Part shown: in pieces, positions 7,895-16,106 of the stretch
Layout: each line of letters opens with the position of its first letter
Position numbering within the stretch: position 1 is the stretch's first letter
DNA from: Myxococcota bacterium
GTDB taxonomy: Bacteria > Myxococcota_A > UBA796 > JAJRTE01
DNA: 50,629 bases
Reading direction: 5' to 3'
Assembly (NCBI GenBank): GCA_024278455.1
Contig: JAJRTE010000109.1
Location: forward strand, 1 to 50,629
Notes under the pieces: model-generated
Told to the model about the DNA's origin: nothing
Seen by the model: only the letters and a program-made list of their open reading frames with translations
Database searches by the model: none
Position numbers and translations under genes: made by a program

Positions 7895-9280
7895 ATGGCC
7901 CAGTTGCTGGTCGTCGATGACGATCGGTCCATCAGGCGAACGCTCGAGAAGTTCCTCTCGGAACAGGGATACCGGGTCACCACGGCGGTCGATGCCGTGG
8001 ACGCGCGCAAAAAGGTCGAGTTGGAAACCCCGGATGTGATATTGCTGGACATCAACCTGCCGGGCAAGGATGGTCTGAGCCTGCTCAAGGAGTTGAAGAG
8101 CGAGGGAGGTCTTCCGCCCACGATCATCATCAGCGCGCACGGGGACATGCGGACCACGATCCAGGCCATCCAGTACGGGGCCTATGACTACCTCAACAAG
8201 CCGCTTGACATCGAGAAGCTGAAGATCACCGTGCGGCGAGCGGTGGAGAGTGCAGAGCTGTCCAAGAATCTGCGCCACTTTGTTGCTGAGGCTGCAACGG
8301 ACTACCAGATTGACAACATCATAGGAAAGAGTGCTGCCATTCGGGAGGTGTTCAAGGCGATAGGGGCCGTTTCCACGACCAAGGCCACGGTGTTGATCTC
8401 CGGCGAGTCGGGGACCGGAAAGGAACTGGTGGCTCGAGCCATCCATTTCAACAGCCCGGAGCGGGATCAGCCGTTCGTGGCGGTGAATTGTTCCGCGTTT
8501 TCTTCCGGCCTGCTGGAGAGTGAGCTGTTTGGACATGTCAAGGGGGCCTACACCGGGGCCGTGTCGGACAAGGACGGTCGCTTCCGTGTCGTCGGGAGCG
8601 GAACGCTGCTTCTGGACGAGATCGGGGAGACCTCCCTCGAACTCCAGGTCAAGCTCCTTCGCGTGCTCCAGGAACGGACATTCGAGCGCGTTGGAGACAA
8701 CAGGCCTGTTCCGCTGCAAGCCCGACTCGTGGCAGCCACGAATCGCGATCTTCCCGGGATGATTCGCAAGGGGACGTTTCGCGAGGATCTCTACTACCGG
8801 CTGAAAGTGGTGGAGATCCGCCTGCCAGCGCTTCGAGAGCGGCGAGAAGACATCCCATTGTTGGTGGAGCACCTGCTTGCGAAGATCAACCTCAACTTGC
8901 ACAAGCGGGTGAAATATGTCCCGGACGAGACGATGAGGATCCTGGTGGGATACGATTGGCCCGGCAATGTACGAGAACTCGAGAACGCCTTGACCAGGGC
9001 CGTGGTCCTGTCGAAAGGAGAGATCCTGGAAGCGTCCGCCTTGCCGATATTCCCGGGGGAGGGGGCGCCTCCTTCGCCCGGGGACCGGGAGCCCGAACTG
9101 ACGCGACTGAAAGACGTCGAGCGGAGGCATATTTTGAAGATGCTGGCGCGAACGCACTGGAACAAGAAGCGAACGTGCGAGTTGCTGGCCATCACCCGTC
9201 CCACGCTGGACAAGAAGATCAGGGACTACGGCTTGCGTCCGGACATGCAGGTATCCACGCCTGCCGGCACGAATGGTTGA
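7895..9280 (+). CDS. Sigma-54-dependent response regulator (NtrC family)
   Basis: The 461-residue protein has three standard parts. A receiver domain (about 1-120) has the acidic pair DDD at 8-10 and the phospho-acceptor Asp52 in LLDINLPG. A central AAA+ domain has Walker A GESGTGKE near residue 170, the sigma-54-contacting loop as GAYTGA, and Walker B GTLLLDEIGE. A C-terminal Fis-type helix-turn-helix is present (around 420-450). All key residues look intact. The kinase gene follows at once, so the two are a cognate pair. Sigma-54 activators often control redox and metabolic operons, and the upstream redox operon is the obvious candidate target, but I found no convincing -24/-12 promoter ahead of it inside the window. 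Confidence 0.93.
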   Translation: MAQLLVVDDDRSIRRTLEKFLSEQGYRVTTAVDAVDARKKVELETPDVILLDINLPGKDGLSLLKELKSEGGLPPTIIISAHGDMRTTIQAIQYGAYDYLNKPLDIEKLKITVRRAVESAELSKNLRHFVAEAATDYQIDNIIGKSAAIREVFKAIGAVSTTKATVLISGESGTGKELVARAIHFNSPERDQPFVAVNCSAFSSGLLESELFGHVKGAYTGAVSDKDGRFRVVGSGTLLLDEIGETSLELQVKLLRVLQERTFERVGDNRPVPLQARLVAATNRDLPGMIRKGTFREDLYYRLKVVEIRLPALRERREDIPLLVEHLLAKINLNLHKRVKYVPDETMRILVGYDWPGNVRELENALTRAVVLSKGEILEASALPIFPGEGAPPSPGDREPELTRLKDVERRHILKMLARTHWNKKRTCELLAITRPTLDKKIRDYGLRPDMQVSTPAGTNG

Positions 9281-9305
9281 AGGCACCTGGAAGGGAGTGA
9301 CCCGC

Positions 9306-11870
9306 ATGACTGGCTCGACCTCGCTGGATCCCTTCCACTGGTTGGAATCCCGGCCCCTGATGGCGGTCCTCGCTTCGTCCCTGTTCATGGTGGTCATCGC
9401 GTCGGTGGTCCTGAACCGGGATGCGAGACGGTCCGAGAACCGGACCTTCTTTGCGATGATCGTGCTTTCGGTCATCTCGAACCTGAACGCCGCAGTCCTG
9501 TTCTTCGGCGAGCACCGTGCCATTATCGAGCAGACCCAGTTCCGCCTCATCTACGCGCTTGGGGGCTTGACCCTTTTTGCGATGGTCCTGTTTGCCCATG
9601 CGTTTCCTTTCAACCGGAAGGCCAGCCCCAGGCTCTTCTACGGACTGGGGTCGGTTGCGGCCGTGCAGTGCATGTTGACACTGAGCATGCCGGAGCACCC
9701 GGCTGTCCTGTGGTACTCTCGAGGCTATTTCTTGCTTACCTCGCTCCTCGCCCTTTACTTCATCTGGCGAAACTACCGGGAGCTGGAGGGGGTTTCGGAT
9801 CGGCGGGGGCTGGTGATGGTCCAGTCTCTCGTCCTGGTCCGCTACGCGATGATGGCCATCATGCTGGGGCTCTACCGCGTGGGTGTCACGCCATCCCAGG
9901 GGTTCCTGGCCACGAACTTCATCCTGGCACCCCCGATCCTGTCGGCCTTGTTGGGCTACGGGCTCGTGCGCTTCCGGCTCCTGGGCTTTCGGCTCTTTCT
10001 GTCCCGCAGCCTGGCCTACTTCCTGGTATCGACCGGTGCGCTGTTCACCTACCTCGGCGTGTTGATCGCCATTCACCGGTCGCTCAGGTGGGCCCTCCAG
10101 GTGGACACCTCTATCTACGTGACACCGGTTCTCATCGTTCCCATGCTGCTGGCGTTCCACCCCGTTCGTGTCAAGGTGGAACAGGTATTGGACGGTTGGC
10201 TGGACCGTGGGTTCGTGCGCGCGAGGGAGGCCGTGGAGAGCTACTTTCGCTCGACGCTCACCATGCTGGATATCCGCGAATTGTGCCAAGCTGTCGGGGA
10301 CACGGTCCAGGTTGTCTTGCCGGGGAGCAGGATAGCGCTCCTGGTTGAGCCTTCAGATCCCCATGTTCTCGTGAAACAGGACGACAGCAGCCTCCTCATG
10401 CAGGCGGCCCGAAGCAGCCGCTCGAGGAACGCTTCCCCGGCGCCGGCACGACGGGCAGGCCACGTGGCCCTCCCTTTTCCCGAGGGCGCACCGATCCTCG
10501 CCTACTTTGACAAGATTGGTGACCCGTACCTGGAACGCCTCGATAGCGGTCATTTCCCCGCGAGCGCGCCCGCAGTCCTGGACATGTTGAACATCGACCT
10601 GGCGATACCGTTTCGCAAGGAGGGCCGGGTCGAGGGTGCCATGCTGTTGCAGGTTCCTGCGTCCGACGTCGAACGCATAAGGCTCTTGGTCGACCTCGCC
10701 CTCCACCTCGGTCTTCAACTCGAAAACGCGCAACTCTACCAGGAAGCGCTGGAAGCGAACGATGCCCTGAAGACAGCCAACCGTGTCCTGGACGACACGC
10801 GCCTGTTCCTGGAGAGCGTGTTCGAAAGCGTCCCCGCAGGCATCATCGTGCTCGACCGCGAGGGTCGTGTGTCGCACTGGAATCGTGCCATGAGCGGCCT
10901 CACCGGGATTCCCAGGGAAACCGCCGTCGAACGCGGGCGGCTGGAGGAACTGTTGCCCGCGCTGGTCTTGCAGGACAACGGTGGCGAATCGGGCGGAGAC
11001 TGGTCGTTGTCACCCCTCGAGCGCCGGCTCAAGATCGAGGGACGAAACAGGGAACTGGTCGTTCATGTACGCCTTTCCACCTTCCTGGACCAGCAAGGAG
11101 AACACGGCGGCACCGTGATCGTGGTAACGGATGTCACCGAGCAACTCGCCATGCAGGAAGCGCTCGAGGCAAGCAAGCGCCTGGCTGCTCTCGGCCAGTT
11201 CGCCGCGGCCATGGCTCATGAAATTCGCACCCCGATGACTTCCATCCAGATGAACGTCCAGATCCTCGCCGGGAAAGTGGAACTCCCCGAAGATGACCGC
11301 GAGTATTTCGATATCATCCTCACCGAACTCGACCGGCTCAACCGGACGATCAGCGACGTGCTCGACTTCGCCCGGCCGCTCAGGCTGGCAACCACCGAGT
11401 GTGACCTGTCGGACATCGTGGAAGAGGTCGTGCGAGGCCTCTACTTCCTCATGGCCGAGCGTGGGGTCGACGTGGTGACGGATGTCTCCCCAGGACTGGT
11501 CGTGCAGGCGGATGGCGAACGCCTGAAGCAGGTGCTCATCAATCTCCTGGACAATGCATCCCATGCCATTTCCGAAAAGGGCGACACCGCCGGCGATGAA
11601 GGGTCCGGTTCGGTCAACATCTCCGCAGCAACGTCGGCGGACGCGAGCGGGAAGCGCTGGGTCACGCTCGAGGTCACGGACCGGGGATGCGGCATGACCG
11701 AAGAAGCGGTGCGGCAGGTGTTCGATCCCTTTTTCACCACTCGAGCAACCGGGACCGGTCTCGGACTGGCCATCGCCAAGAAGATCGTGGAGGCCCACTC
11801 GGGCATGCTGACCGTGGAGAGCACGCCCGGCCACGGAAGCACGTTCAGAATAAGGCTTCCTGTGGGCTGA
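9306..11870 (+). CDS. Multi-TM sensor histidine kinase with GAF-like and PAS domains
   Basis: The 854-residue protein begins with about nine hydrophobic helices (residues 10-290), followed by a GAF-like region, a PAS domain (VFESVPAGIIVLDREGRVSHW), a HisKA domain with phospho-acceptor His in MAHEIRTPM near residue 638, and an HATPase domain with N-box DNASHAI and G-boxes DRGCGM and GTGLGLAIAK. The start at 9306 follows AAGGGAG; an upstream start at 9273 would overlap the regulator stop codon and add 11 residues. A large membrane sensor region of this type could sense a membrane or quinone signal, which fits the neighbouring redox operon, but the signal is unknown. Confidence 0.92.
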   Translation: MTGSTSLDPFHWLESRPLMAVLASSLFMVVIASVVLNRDARRSENRTFFAMIVLSVISNLNAAVLFFGEHRAIIEQTQFRLIYALGGLTLFAMVLFAHAFPFNRKASPRLFYGLGSVAAVQCMLTLSMPEHPAVLWYSRGYFLLTSLLALYFIWRNYRELEGVSDRRGLVMVQSLVLVRYAMMAIMLGLYRVGVTPSQGFLATNFILAPPILSALLGYGLVRFRLLGFRLFLSRSLAYFLVSTGALFTYLGVLIAIHRSLRWALQVDTSIYVTPVLIVPMLLAFHPVRVKVEQVLDGWLDRGFVRAREAVESYFRSTLTMLDIRELCQAVGDTVQVVLPGSRIALLVEPSDPHVLVKQDDSSLLMQAARSSRSRNASPAPARRAGHVALPFPEGAPILAYFDKIGDPYLERLDSGHFPASAPAVLDMLNIDLAIPFRKEGRVEGAMLLQVPASDVERIRLLVDLALHLGLQLENAQLYQEALEANDALKTANRVLDDTRLFLESVFESVPAGIIVLDREGRVSHWNRAMSGLTGIPRETAVERGRLEELLPALVLQDNGGESGGDWSLSPLERRLKIEGRNRELVVHVRLSTFLDQQGEHGGTVIVVTDVTEQLAMQEALEASKRLAALGQFAAAMAHEIRTPMTSIQMNVQILAGKVELPEDDREYFDIILTELDRLNRTISDVLDFARPLRLATTECDLSDIVEEVVRGLYFLMAERGVDVVTDVSPGLVVQADGERLKQVLINLLDNASHAISEKGDTAGDEGSGSVNISAATSADASGKRWVTLEVTDRGCGMTEEAVRQVFDPFFTTRATGTGLGLAIAKKIVEAHSGMLTVESTPGHGSTFRIRLPVG

Positions 11871-11931
11871 TGGCGCCTCGAGATGCCCCGCGGAAGTCCG
11901 TGGCGATCCCGCAGACTTCCCCAATAACAAA

Positions 11932-11962
11932 GTGCCCGCACGCCATGACAGCGTGCGGGCAC
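11932..11962 (-). terminator. Rho-independent terminator, minus direction
   Basis: A perfect 12-bp stem, GTGCCCGCACGC (11932-11943) and GCGTGCGGGCAC (11951-11962), with a 7-base loop. Read on the minus strand the stem is followed by TTTGTTATT, a proper U-rich tract; on the plus strand it is followed by GC-rich sequence. It therefore best ends a leftward transcript, not that of the kinase, which stops at 11870 on the plus strand. Confidence 0.75.
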
Positions 11963-13150
11963 CGCGGGTAATGCGAATGGCCAATCCTTCGGAAGAGCGC
12001 GTCCCGCCACGAACGTCGCTCTCACCCCGTGAAAAACGTCGCCGCCATGGCCACGTAGGGAGATGACCTCCCCCTGGCTGCCGCCCGAAAACGCTGGCCC
12101 GGCCACTTCACCGCAGAAGCAGCCCTTTCGTCCCGGGTCTCGGCGTTTCGCTTTCCACCCACCCGTGAAGCCTCTCTGCCTTCCATGCCACCAGGCCTTT
12201 CGCTTCGCCCGCGTCCACCCGCTGCAACATCCGCCCGCCACGCATCAGCTTCTCTTTACACCCCGCTTCCGCCTCCGTTCCACCTTCGCACACCACCGTT
12301 CGCCTGGTCCACGCCACGTTCGACTCCCACTTCAGCAACTGCATGAACATCTACCGGCAATGCCTGCGCAACCACCACGCCACAAGGGACGGCGCACGAT
12401 CAACGTTCACAACCTCCACAACCTCCGCAACCTGGCAGACTCCTCCCTCGCTCGACCCGCTTCGCTCAACATACCGCCTCTCCACAACAACAGGGACTCG
12501 ACCCAACCACTTTCGCTACTGCGTCCACCTGCCACCACCGCACCCGATCCTCGAGCCGCCGCCACGCCAACCCCTCACGACACATCCGCACCAACAGATC
12601 GCCTACCGCAACGCGCAACCAAAACAACGCCGCCCAACCCTGCAAAGCACTCAGCAGTGCGCTCTCCGCATCCAGATGGTTCGATTCCGCAAACCGCTGC
12701 CACGCTCGATTCCGCCCTGCATCAACGCCGCTTCTCCGTCCACACCCTCCGTGACTCCCGACTTCGCCATCGCCACCGCTGTTCGGTCCGTCTCTCGCCT
12801 CGCCCGCACAACCATGCTTCCGCTGCGCTTCCGCACCCACTCCCACGGGCCGAGTCCCTTATCAAGAACATCTGCTTCTTCTCGTCTCCCCCCGAATCGC
12901 CGCCATGTTGCCCCTTGCAGACTTGTTCCGAAAGTGCTGCCGGAGGCAGCGCCGGGCTCCGGCGATCGCGTTCGGACATGCCGATACCCCGTTCCCCGGG
13001 ACGGGAACGGCACGCCATGCCGCCCCAAAAGGGGCAAGACAGCCTCGAACAATGCTACAAGGACAACCGCGGGGAGAGAAACCGCCTATGACTGCAACCG
13101 CAAGCGCTTCCGCGTGAGGATTCGTGTCCGGGCTTCGTCGCCCGCCCACA
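11932..13150 (-). ncRNA. Candidate long non-coding RNA on the minus strand
   Basis: This stretch of about 1.2 kb lies between the kinase and the ECF sigma gene. Open frames exist in several registers, but none has recognisable protein character. A hand count over 12421-12600 gives about 88 C and 27 G on the plus strand, so the minus strand is strongly G- and purine-rich, unlike flanking genes. The promoter-proximal part contains clear hairpins: CGGGC/GCCCG (13129-13144), GCCCC/GGGGC with an A4 loop (13022-13035), CGTTCCC/GGGAACG (12990-13009) and GCCGGAG/CTCCGGC (12939-12963). A TATACT -10-like box at 13162-13157 and the terminator at 11932 bracket it in the same direction. A decayed gene is the main alternative. 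The function is unknown. Confidence 0.4.
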
Positions 13151-13156
13151 AGAACC

Positions 13157-13162
13157 AGTATA
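13157..13162 (-). promoter_or_regulatory. Possible -10 box for the minus-strand RNA
   Basis: Read on the minus strand the hexamer is TATACT, inside an AT-rich stretch (13155-13290) that is unusual for this window. The -35 is poor: TTCCAG stands 16 bases upstream. It would start transcription close to 13150 and run toward the terminator at 11932. Confidence 0.35.
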
Positions 13163-13298
13163 CTACGATTCCGTGACACTGGAAGCAAAAAATCGAAAAA
13201 AAATTCAAAAAAAGCATCAATGAAATTACCAACATCGAGACCTGGCTGCATAGGGAGCGCCGATTTGAAATTATCCGCGCCTGTTTGCGTAAGTGAGA

Positions 13299-13940
13299 AT
13301 GACCAGGCGAACCTCGCAAAAGGAACCGGCATTTTTGGAACGCTTTGCTGAAAAAACGGTGGAGCGCGCCCGGCAAGGGGACAAGGAAGCGCTGGAGAAA
13401 CTTGTCCGCGAGGCGTCGCCCGGGGTGTTCCGGTTCATTTTGAACATGGTGCGGTCGGAGGAAGAGGCTCGAGACCTGACGCAGGAGACCTTCTTGAGGG
13501 CGGTGCGCCACCTGGACCGTTACGATCCGGCGTACAGCTTCAACACGTGGCTGTATCGGATCGCCAGAAACCTGTGCATCGATCGGGCGAGGCGGTCGTC
13601 GCGCTGGCGTTGGAGTCCCGGCGGTCGCGGTGACGACGACCGTGGCGACCCGATGTGCGACCACCCGGATCCCCGGGAGTCGCAACTGGATGAGCTTCTC
13701 GATCAGGAGCGGCGGCGAATTCTCGAGGGAGCGGTTGGCCGTTTGAAGCCGAAGTACCGGGAGGTCATCGTGCTGTACCATTTCGAGGAACTGAGCTACC
13801 AGGAGATTGCTCGTGTGCTGGGGATACCTCTTGGAACGGTGATGAATCGGATTTTCCGGGCGCGGAGGCAGCTCCGGGCGGCGCTGGAAGGGGAGTCGGC
13901 CGTGGTTGGGAGAAGCGGTGCGCTGGAGGTAGCAAGGTGA
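13299..13940 (+). CDS. ECF-family RNA polymerase sigma factor
   Basis: The roughly 213-residue protein has a sigma region 2 (FRFILNMVRSEEEARDLTQE, then FNTWLYRIARNLCIDRAR) and a region 4 helix-turn-helix (LSYQEIARVLGIPLGTVMNR), the layout of RpoE-type ECF sigma factors. Both the ATG at 13299 and a GTG six bases earlier are possible; neither has a good ribosome site, so the start is uncertain. The stop overlaps the next start in a TGATG junction, so it is translationally coupled to a zinc-finger-like anti-sigma gene, the usual regulatory pair. It probably responds to envelope stress, judging by the membrane protein encoded third in the operon. Confidence 0.92.
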   Translation: MTRRTSQKEPAFLERFAEKTVERARQGDKEALEKLVREASPGVFRFILNMVRSEEEARDLTQETFLRAVRHLDRYDPAYSFNTWLYRIARNLCIDRARRSSRWRWSPGGRGDDDRGDPMCDHPDPRESQLDELLDQERRRILEGAVGRLKPKYREVIVLYHFEELSYQEIARVLGIPLGTVMNRIFRARRQLRAALEGESAVVGRSGALEVAR

Positions 13941-14512
13941 TGGGACGCGGTTTTCGACATCCTCGAAGCATCGTTTTGGAGCGGTATCGTGCTGGGCTTC
14001 TTTCCGGGAGGCGGCGGAACAGGGTAGCCGGGCACCTCGAGGGCTGTGCGGCATGCCGTGCGGTGTTGGCGGCGGATGAGCGACTCGACGAGGTCCTGTC
14101 TTTGTGCCGTCGCAACGTCATGCCGGAGGGGCTGACGGATCAACTCGTGGCGGCCGTGCTTTCCGAGCAGGCGGATGTCGCGTCGAGCAGGGCTCCGGGA
14201 CCGGCCGAAGAGGCCCTTCCGAGCTTCCGAGTCGCGCTCGGTGGTGCGTTCGCGGCGTTGACGCTTTCGGTACTGCTGGTGCTCATGCCGGCCGTGGCAG
14301 GACGTGGTGATCCGGTGGTGACCATGCTGGCGTCAGCCAAGCATGTTGTCGAGTGGGTCGTGATCGGGGCTCGGGTCGCCGATGCGTTGCTGATGGCATT
14401 GGAGCCGCTGCGCTCGGTGGTTCTGGTCTGCACGGTAGTCACGCTTGGTTGGGGTTTCCTGGTGATGAGTCACCGGGGTGCGATGGGACCGTGGTGGAGA
14501 AGGAGTGCATGA
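13940..14512 (+). CDS. Membrane anti-sigma factor with HC2-type zinc motif
   Basis: The 190-residue protein has an N-terminal H-x3-C-x2-C motif (GHLEGCAAC, near residues 32-40), the anti-sigma zinc-finger signature that holds ECF sigma factors, followed by two hydrophobic segments (around 95-120 and 155-180). It should bind the sigma factor at the inner membrane and release it on a signal. The start overlaps the sigma stop codon, and its own stop overlaps the next start (ATGATG), so the three genes are tightly coupled. Family assignment is good; the signal is unknown. Confidence 0.8.
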   Translation: MGRGFRHPRSIVLERYRAGLLSGRRRNRVAGHLEGCAACRAVLAADERLDEVLSLCRRNVMPEGLTDQLVAAVLSEQADVASSRAPGPAEEALPSFRVALGGAFAALTLSVLLVLMPAVAGRGDPVVTMLASAKHVVEWVVIGARVADALLMALEPLRSVVLVCTVVTLGWGFLVMSHRGAMGPWWRRSA

Positions 14513-15975
14513 TGAAGAGACAAGCCCGGGGTCGTGTCTGGCAGTGCGCGAGCGTTCTGTTGTTGTTGGCTGGACCGGTTGTCCCGGCGGGTGCGGAGCA
14601 GGACGCGGGACGTGGTGCGTTCGGAACGGGAGAAGCTGCCGGGGGCACAGATTCTGTGGAGGATTTGCGGCGTGAACTCGAGGCTGCCCGTGCGCGCCTG
14701 GAAGCCCTCGAGCGGCAACTGAATGTTTTGCAGCATTCGCCGGGCTCCACGGACGGTCCTGGCTCGTTGCCGACGGCGACACCGCCGGTGGCCGAACTGG
14801 TGGAAGGACTCAGGCAGGAGGTGGACGGGGCGCTCGAGCGGGCCCGTATGGCTCGCGAGGAGGCTGGCGCGCAGGCGGTGGAAGCGCAGAGCGAGGTGCT
14901 TCGTCGCGCGCTCGAGGCACTGTCGGATGCTGCCGGGGCACTGGAGGAGAGCGTTCAGGGTATCGATTTCGAGGAACTCGAGGGCGTGGCCGAGACAGGC
15001 GCGGACCGGGAGGCGAGGGAAGAGGCTTTGCGAGCGATTCGGAAGTCCTCGAGGGTGTTGCATGATCGAATCCAGGCAGGAGAGGCTGCGTTACGCGACG
15101 CGGAAAGGCGGGTACGTCGTGCGCGCAGGCAGTCCGGGACCCTGTCGGACATAGTGGGGGAGCAGGAGACGGGGGAGGGTGACAGGGTTGCGGTGGGCAG
15201 CGACACGGTCGTCGATGCCGGTGAGAAGGTTACGGAGCTTGTGGTCCTGGGTGGAGACGGCACGGTCCTTGGCGTCGTGTCGGGTGACGCCGTGGTGCTG
15301 GGCGGAGACTTGCGGGTGAAGGACGGGGGGCAAGTCGGAGGTGATGCGGTGGTGATGGGGGGGAGGCTTCGCGTGGATGACGGGGCCACGGTTGGTGGGC
15401 AACGGGTGGTTCTTTCTGCGTCATCGGTGTTGAGCGGGCTGGTGGGTGGTGGCAGGACCGGCGTGAGACCCCCTGCCGGAAAGGACGAAGGTTCCGGGCT
15501 GTTCTCCCGCATCAGGACGGCCATGGCATTCTATCTCGTCCTCGTCGCGGCCGGGCTGTTGAGCCTGACATTCATCCCCGACCGGATGCGCAACATTGCC
15601 CAGGTCCTCGAGGCACGGGCGTGGAAATCCGGCTTGCTGGGCATGCTGACGCTGGTCGCCGCGGTTCCCATGACGGTGATTTTGGTGTTGACCATCGTGG
15701 GAATCCTGGTCATTCCCTTCTTCTATGGCGCGCTTGCGCTTGCCGGATTCGGCGGCCTGAGCGCGGTGACCATGGTTCTGGCGCGCAGGCTCCCATACAA
15801 GGGAGGGCCACGGACGCTGGCGGGAACCATCCTCTGGGGATCCGCGATCTTTACCGTGGCCTCCCTGCTGCCCTTCGTCGGCCCCTTGTTGTGCACAGCG
15901 GGTGCCTTGTTCGGTCTTGGCGCGGTTTTCCTGTCCCGGTTTGGTCGAGTGGGCGTCGAAACCTTCCCGTACTGA
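14512..15975 (+). CDS. Bactofilin-like polymer-forming membrane protein with coiled coil
   Basis: The 487-residue protein has a signal peptide (residues 1-25, ending VPAGA), a long Glu/Arg/Ala-rich coiled-coil region (about 40-230), a short right-handed beta-helix-like stretch (GDAVVLGGDLRVKDGGQVGG and following) as in bactofilin-type polymer-forming proteins, and four hydrophobic helices at the C terminus. I chose the second of two adjacent ATGs because it stands six bases after AGGAG. It is the third gene of the sigma/anti-sigma operon and so is a likely effector or sensor of that system at the envelope. Its exact role is not known; the order export signal, coil, beta-helix, membrane domain suggests a scaffold that spans the periplasm. 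Confidence 0.7.
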   Translation: MKRQARGRVWQCASVLLLLAGPVVPAGAEQDAGRGAFGTGEAAGGTDSVEDLRRELEAARARLEALERQLNVLQHSPGSTDGPGSLPTATPPVAELVEGLRQEVDGALERARMAREEAGAQAVEAQSEVLRRALEALSDAAGALEESVQGIDFEELEGVAETGADREAREEALRAIRKSSRVLHDRIQAGEAALRDAERRVRRARRQSGTLSDIVGEQETGEGDRVAVGSDTVVDAGEKVTELVVLGGDGTVLGVVSGDAVVLGGDLRVKDGGQVGGDAVVMGGRLRVDDGATVGGQRVVLSASSVLSGLVGGGRTGVRPPAGKDEGSGLFSRIRTAMAFYLVLVAAGLLSLTFIPDRMRNIAQVLEARAWKSGLLGMLTLVAAVPMTVILVLTIVGILVIPFFYGALALAGFGGLSAVTMVLARRLPYKGGPRTLAGTILWGSAIFTVASLLPFVGPLLCTAGALFGLGAVFLSRFGRVGVETFPY

Positions 15976-16106
15976 AGGTCGCAATCCATTGGAAATCGTG
16001 CCGGCGCAACGGGTGGCCAGTGCACGGATAGGGGGCTCGAGGATGGCATGATGACTGTCTGCCGCGGTGCGGGTGCCGGTATTCGGCTTGAGCAGGGCTA
16101 AGCAGC

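Noticed and set aside
12063..13091. Plus-strand open frame of 342 codons in the gene-free region
   Set aside because: It is Pro/His/Arg-rich, reflecting C-rich DNA, has no domain, and the promoter and terminator signals point to the other strand.
13109..13145. tRNA-like 3' half (TTCGTGT loop) upstream of the ECF gene
   Set aside because: The T-loop lacks the conserved A58 and the T stem does not pair; it is also inside the candidate RNA hairpin.
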